Below are positions 6,612-7,909 of a stretch of 7,909 nt of DNA, piece by piece. Source of the DNA: Helicobacteraceae bacterium (lineage in GTDB: Bacteria; Campylobacterota; Campylobacteria; Campylobacterales; Sulfurimonadaceae); contig WFOM01000154.1 in NCBI GenBank assembly GCA_015488075.1, positions 1 through 7,909 of the forward strand. The letters are read 5' to 3'. The translations under genes and the position numbers were made by a program. Position 1 is the stretch's first letter. Every line of letters begins with the position of its first letter. The notes beneath the pieces are model-generated. The model was not told where the DNA came from, ran no database searches, and saw only the letters and a list, made by a program, of their open reading frames with translations.

Positions 6612-6628
6612 GCTCTTCCTTTTTATTT

Positions 6629-6637
6629 ATTTTAACA
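6629..6637 (-). promoter_or_regulatory. possible extended -10 promoter of the shikimate dehydrogenase-like gene
   Basis: On the minus strand TGTTAAAAT fits an extended -10 element with one mismatch and lies 17 bp before the GTG start codon. The predicted leader would be only about 11 nt, just long enough for the AAGGA ribosome site. It sits directly beside the 25-bp palindrome at 6639-6663. Confidence 0.45.
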
Positions 6638-6638
6638 C

Positions 6639-6663
6639 GGCTAAGAAAATAAATTTCTTAGCC
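6639..6663. promoter_or_regulatory. perfect 10-bp palindrome at the promoter of the middle gene pair
   Basis: GGCTAAGAAA at 6639-6648 and its exact reverse complement at 6654-6663 flank a 5-nt centre. Neither strand has a T-run after it, so it is a poor terminator. It covers the -15 to -40 region of the candidate promoter at 6629-6637, the classic place for an operator bound by a dimer. An RNA hairpin ending read-through from the right-hand gene is the alternative. Confidence 0.5.
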
Positions 6664-6690
6664 TACGATAACTCTATGTTCTCTTCAGCA

Positions 6691-6735
6691 GAGGGCTCGC
6701 GGCGCCATTGCGCCTTTTGGGCTTGAAGCTATCTT
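6691..6735. repeat. 45-bp GC-rich intergenic box, copy 1
   Basis: It matches copy 2 at 6815-6859 in 40 of 45 positions. The core GGCGC-CATT-GCGCC (6701-6714) folds into a 5-bp hairpin with a 4-nt loop. The box is far richer in G and C than its surroundings, has no open frame worth calling, and looks like a dispersed genomic repeat unit. Confidence 0.8.
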
Positions 6736-6737
6736 TT

Positions 6738-6772
6738 CTCAACGCTCAATCCTCAACCCTTAACCCTCAAAT
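6738..6772. repeat. heptanucleotide tandem array, five units of consensus CTCAAYC
   Basis: Five consecutive 7-bp units begin at 6738, 6745, 6752, 6759 and 6766. Each is CTCAA or CTTAA followed by two variable bases. The array follows box 1 after 2 bp. Units differ by one or two bases, so it is an aged array rather than a fresh slippage product. Confidence 0.75.
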
Positions 6773-6776
6773 CTAA

Positions 6777-6811
6777 TTTCCGTTTTCAGTTATCCGTTAT
6801 CCGTTTTCCGC
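6777..6811. repeat. heptanucleotide tandem array, five units of consensus TWTCCGT
   Basis: Five consecutive 7-bp units begin at 6777, 6784, 6791, 6798 and 6805. The two middle ones are identical (TATCCGT) and the others differ by one to three bases. It lies between the CTCAAYC array and box 2, with the same period but a different unit. Confidence 0.75.
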
Positions 6812-6814
6812 ACG

Positions 6815-6859
6815 GAGAGCTCGTAGCGCCATTGCGCCTTTTGGACTTGAAGCCATCTT
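6815..6859. repeat. 45-bp GC-rich intergenic box, copy 2
   Basis: This is a direct repeat of the box at 6691-6735, starting 124 bp further right. The five differences are all transitions (G/A or C/T). The inner hairpin is kept as GCGC-CATT-GCGC, one pair shorter. After it come 10 bp, then the small terminator-like hairpin, then another heptamer array, so the box-plus-array order is repeated. Confidence 0.8.
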
Positions 6860-6869
6860 AGATAAACCC

Positions 6870-6889
6870 AAAAACGAGACTAAAGTCTC
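6870..6889 (-). terminator. short intrinsic terminator of the iron-sulfur gene
   Basis: On the minus strand GAGACT-TT-AGTCTC is a 6-bp inverted repeat (more realistically a 5-bp stem with a TTTA loop) followed by G and five T. It lies about 47 bp after the stop codon of the right-hand gene. The stem is short, so termination may be partial. Confidence 0.5.
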
Positions 6890-6894
6890 TACTC

Positions 6895-6936
6895 CTAAAA
6901 TCTTAATCCTCAATCCACAACCCTAAACCTCAAACC
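6895..6936. repeat. heptanucleotide tandem array, six degenerate units related to CTCAAYC
   Basis: Six 7-bp units begin at 6895, 6902, 6909, 6916, 6923 and 6930, all variants of CTNAANC; CTCAATC at 6909 is identical to a unit in the first array. The array runs right up to, and its last base lies within, the stop codon of the right-hand gene, so the element fills the whole space between the two genes. Confidence 0.7.
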
Positions 6937-7909
6937 TAAAAAGTAACATCTTTTTTTTCTATACCCCAAAGGCTGAGTGCTTCTTCCTCTTCTATCTTGC
7001 ATCTGTTACAGAGGTTCTCACCACCTGTGTAAGTAAAAAAGTTTCCACACTCATCACACCTTCTTATGTCAAATCTTGCAAGTGTTTCTATCTTTGGATC
7101 AAAAAAGTTGCCAAGATTAAATGTTTTTCTCAGTGTCAAAGAGTTTGGTTCACACACATCATGACAACTGTGACATTTTACACATGCAAGAGGATTAAAG
7201 TTTATAAAACTTCCCTTAGAGTCTGAAAACAAAGCACCGGTAGGGCATATCCTGTAACACATCTGACATGCCGTGCATGTTGTTTCATCAAGTTTTTTTT
7301 GCGAAGTAAAAGATATGTCATCTATCGATATCTTATGAAACACTTCAGGAACTTTTGCTTTTTTCATAGCCATTAGAAGAAGACTTCTTTTTTGAGGTAT
7401 CTGTTTTTGTTTTATTTTTGCTATGTCTTCATTTGAGGCGGTATGCGTTTTTTCAGTATTGTCGCCTGCTTCAACTTCCGCTTCAAACTCTTTTTTTATT
7501 TTTACCGCTTTTTTAAGACCCTCTTTTGAAAGAAGTTCTCTTCTGCTTAGACTTTTTTCATTTTTGTTTTTGTCATAGTTTAGCTCTTTAATGCTGACTT
7601 TGCATTCTTGTTCTAAAGCTTCAAGAAGGAAGTTTACTTCATCTGCTCTTTGTTTTATAATCTCAAGATTCGTATCTGCTATATGGCAGTTGGCACACGG
7701 TGCGATATCAAGAGAGATGTTTTTTTGAGTTATCAAAACTACGCTCAAAAGTTCTTCAGCACTAAGAGCGGCAATACATGGAAAATCTTCATCATTGCAA
7801 CTAAATATCTCTTCATCTTCTTCTAAAAATTTAAATATGTAGTTTATAAAATTAAAGTTTGAAATCTCAAATGATGAAGTAGGACAGACAGCATTGCATC
7901 CTCCACACC
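6936..7909 (-). CDS. multi-cluster iron-sulfur protein with ferredoxin and zinc-ribbon modules (N-terminus cut by window edge)
   Basis: The frame is open through the right edge, leaving 323 residues; a TTG at 7748 is internal. Counting from the edge, C1-GGC-NAV-C8-P is the tail of a [4Fe-4S] ferredoxin motif whose first cysteine and partner lie outside. C37, C44, C71 and C74 (CANCH) form a cysteine-rich middle domain. A charged linker (about 105-165) leads to a dicluster ferredoxin domain with C211/214/217/221 and C242/245/248/252. The C-terminus has C274/277 and C290/293 (CxxC-x12-CxxC), a zinc-ribbon or rubredoxin-like pair. There is no membrane segment, so it should be cytoplasmic. Such proteins carry electrons or serve maturation of Mo/W or formate-linked enzymes; I cannot name a gene. 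CANCH also fits a heme c site, but a lone one in a cytoplasmic Fe-S protein is unlikely. The repeat-filled gap to the next gene suggests a separate transcript. Confidence 0.9.
   Translation of the reverse strand, partial: CGGCNAVCPTSSFEISNFNFINYIFKFLEEDEEIFSCNDEDFPCIAALSAEELLSVVLITQKNISLDIAPCANCHIADTNLEIIKQRADEVNFLLEALEQECKVSIKELNYDKNKNEKSLSRRELLSKEGLKKAVKIKKEFEAEVEAGDNTEKTHTASNEDIAKIKQKQIPQKRSLLLMAMKKAKVPEVFHKISIDDISFTSQKKLDETTCTACQMCYRICPTGALFSDSKGSFINFNPLACVKCHSCHDVCEPNSLTLRKTFNLGNFFDPKIETLARFDIRRCDECGNFFTYTGGENLCNRCKIEEEEALSLWGIEKKDVTF

Noticed and set aside
6639..6663. Intrinsic terminator
   Set aside because: The stem is perfect but neither strand carries a T-run directly after it.
6691..6936. 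CRISPR array
   Set aside because: Only two boxes 124 bp apart, and the space between them is itself tandem 7-bp repeats, not unique spacers of constant length.
7520..7560. SRRELL motif in the right-hand Fe-S protein, resembling a twin-arginine signal
   Set aside because: It lies deep inside the protein and is followed by charged residues rather than a hydrophobic stretch.
7680..7700. CANCH as a c-type heme site
   Set aside because: A single CxxCH in a cytoplasmic-looking protein with many Fe-S cysteines and no signal peptide in view is better explained as part of the cysteine-rich domain; the missing N-terminus leaves slight doubt.

Overview
The window is about 7.9 kb of AT-rich DNA in which every supported gene lies on the minus strand, so it reads from right to left. 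The codon and base bias, the T-rich intergenic regions and the membrane-bound anaerobic redox genes suggest a Campylobacterota (epsilonproteobacterial) anaerobe or microaerobe, something like Sulfurimonas, Arcobacter or Sulfurospirillum. That assignment is inference; no rRNA or marker gene is present.

Right edge (6936 to the end): the C-terminal 323 residues of a multi-cluster iron-sulfur protein, with a broken ferredoxin motif at the edge, a cysteine-rich middle domain, a two-cluster ferredoxin domain and a C-terminal zinc-ribbon-like module. A gene-free stretch of 324 bp (6612-6935) follows. It is built from repeats: two 45-bp GC-rich boxes, three arrays of 7-bp tandem units, a small terminator-like hairpin, and a perfect 10-bp palindrome next to a likely promoter.

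Middle (5733-6611): a two-gene unit. The first gene encodes a 138-residue protein that looks like an orphan, catalytically degenerate shikimate dehydrogenase substrate-binding domain. The second encodes an unrecognised helical protein of 152 residues.

Left part (1-5598): a tightly packed operon with a good extended -10 promoter (5642-5650), flanked by an 11-bp inverted repeat and preceded by two 10-bp direct repeats. The order is a diheme membrane cytochrome b, a Tat-exported protein with four [4Fe-4S] clusters, a tungsten/molybdenum oxidoreductase of the aldehyde ferredoxin oxidoreductase (AOR) family resembling E. coli YdhV, a small cytoplasmic protein, a small secreted protein, and then a DUF418-family membrane protein that runs off the left edge. 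Gaps are 2 bp or 8-nt overlaps until the last gene, which follows after 22 bp.

Taken together, the first three operon genes can form a membrane-bound respiratory enzyme. The AOR subunit would exchange electrons with its substrate, the Fe-S subunit would carry them, and the cytochrome b would connect to the quinone pool. The Fe-S subunit has a twin-arginine signal and the AOR subunit has none, so either the AOR is carried out with its partner or the complex has an unusual topology. The substrate cannot be read from sequence.
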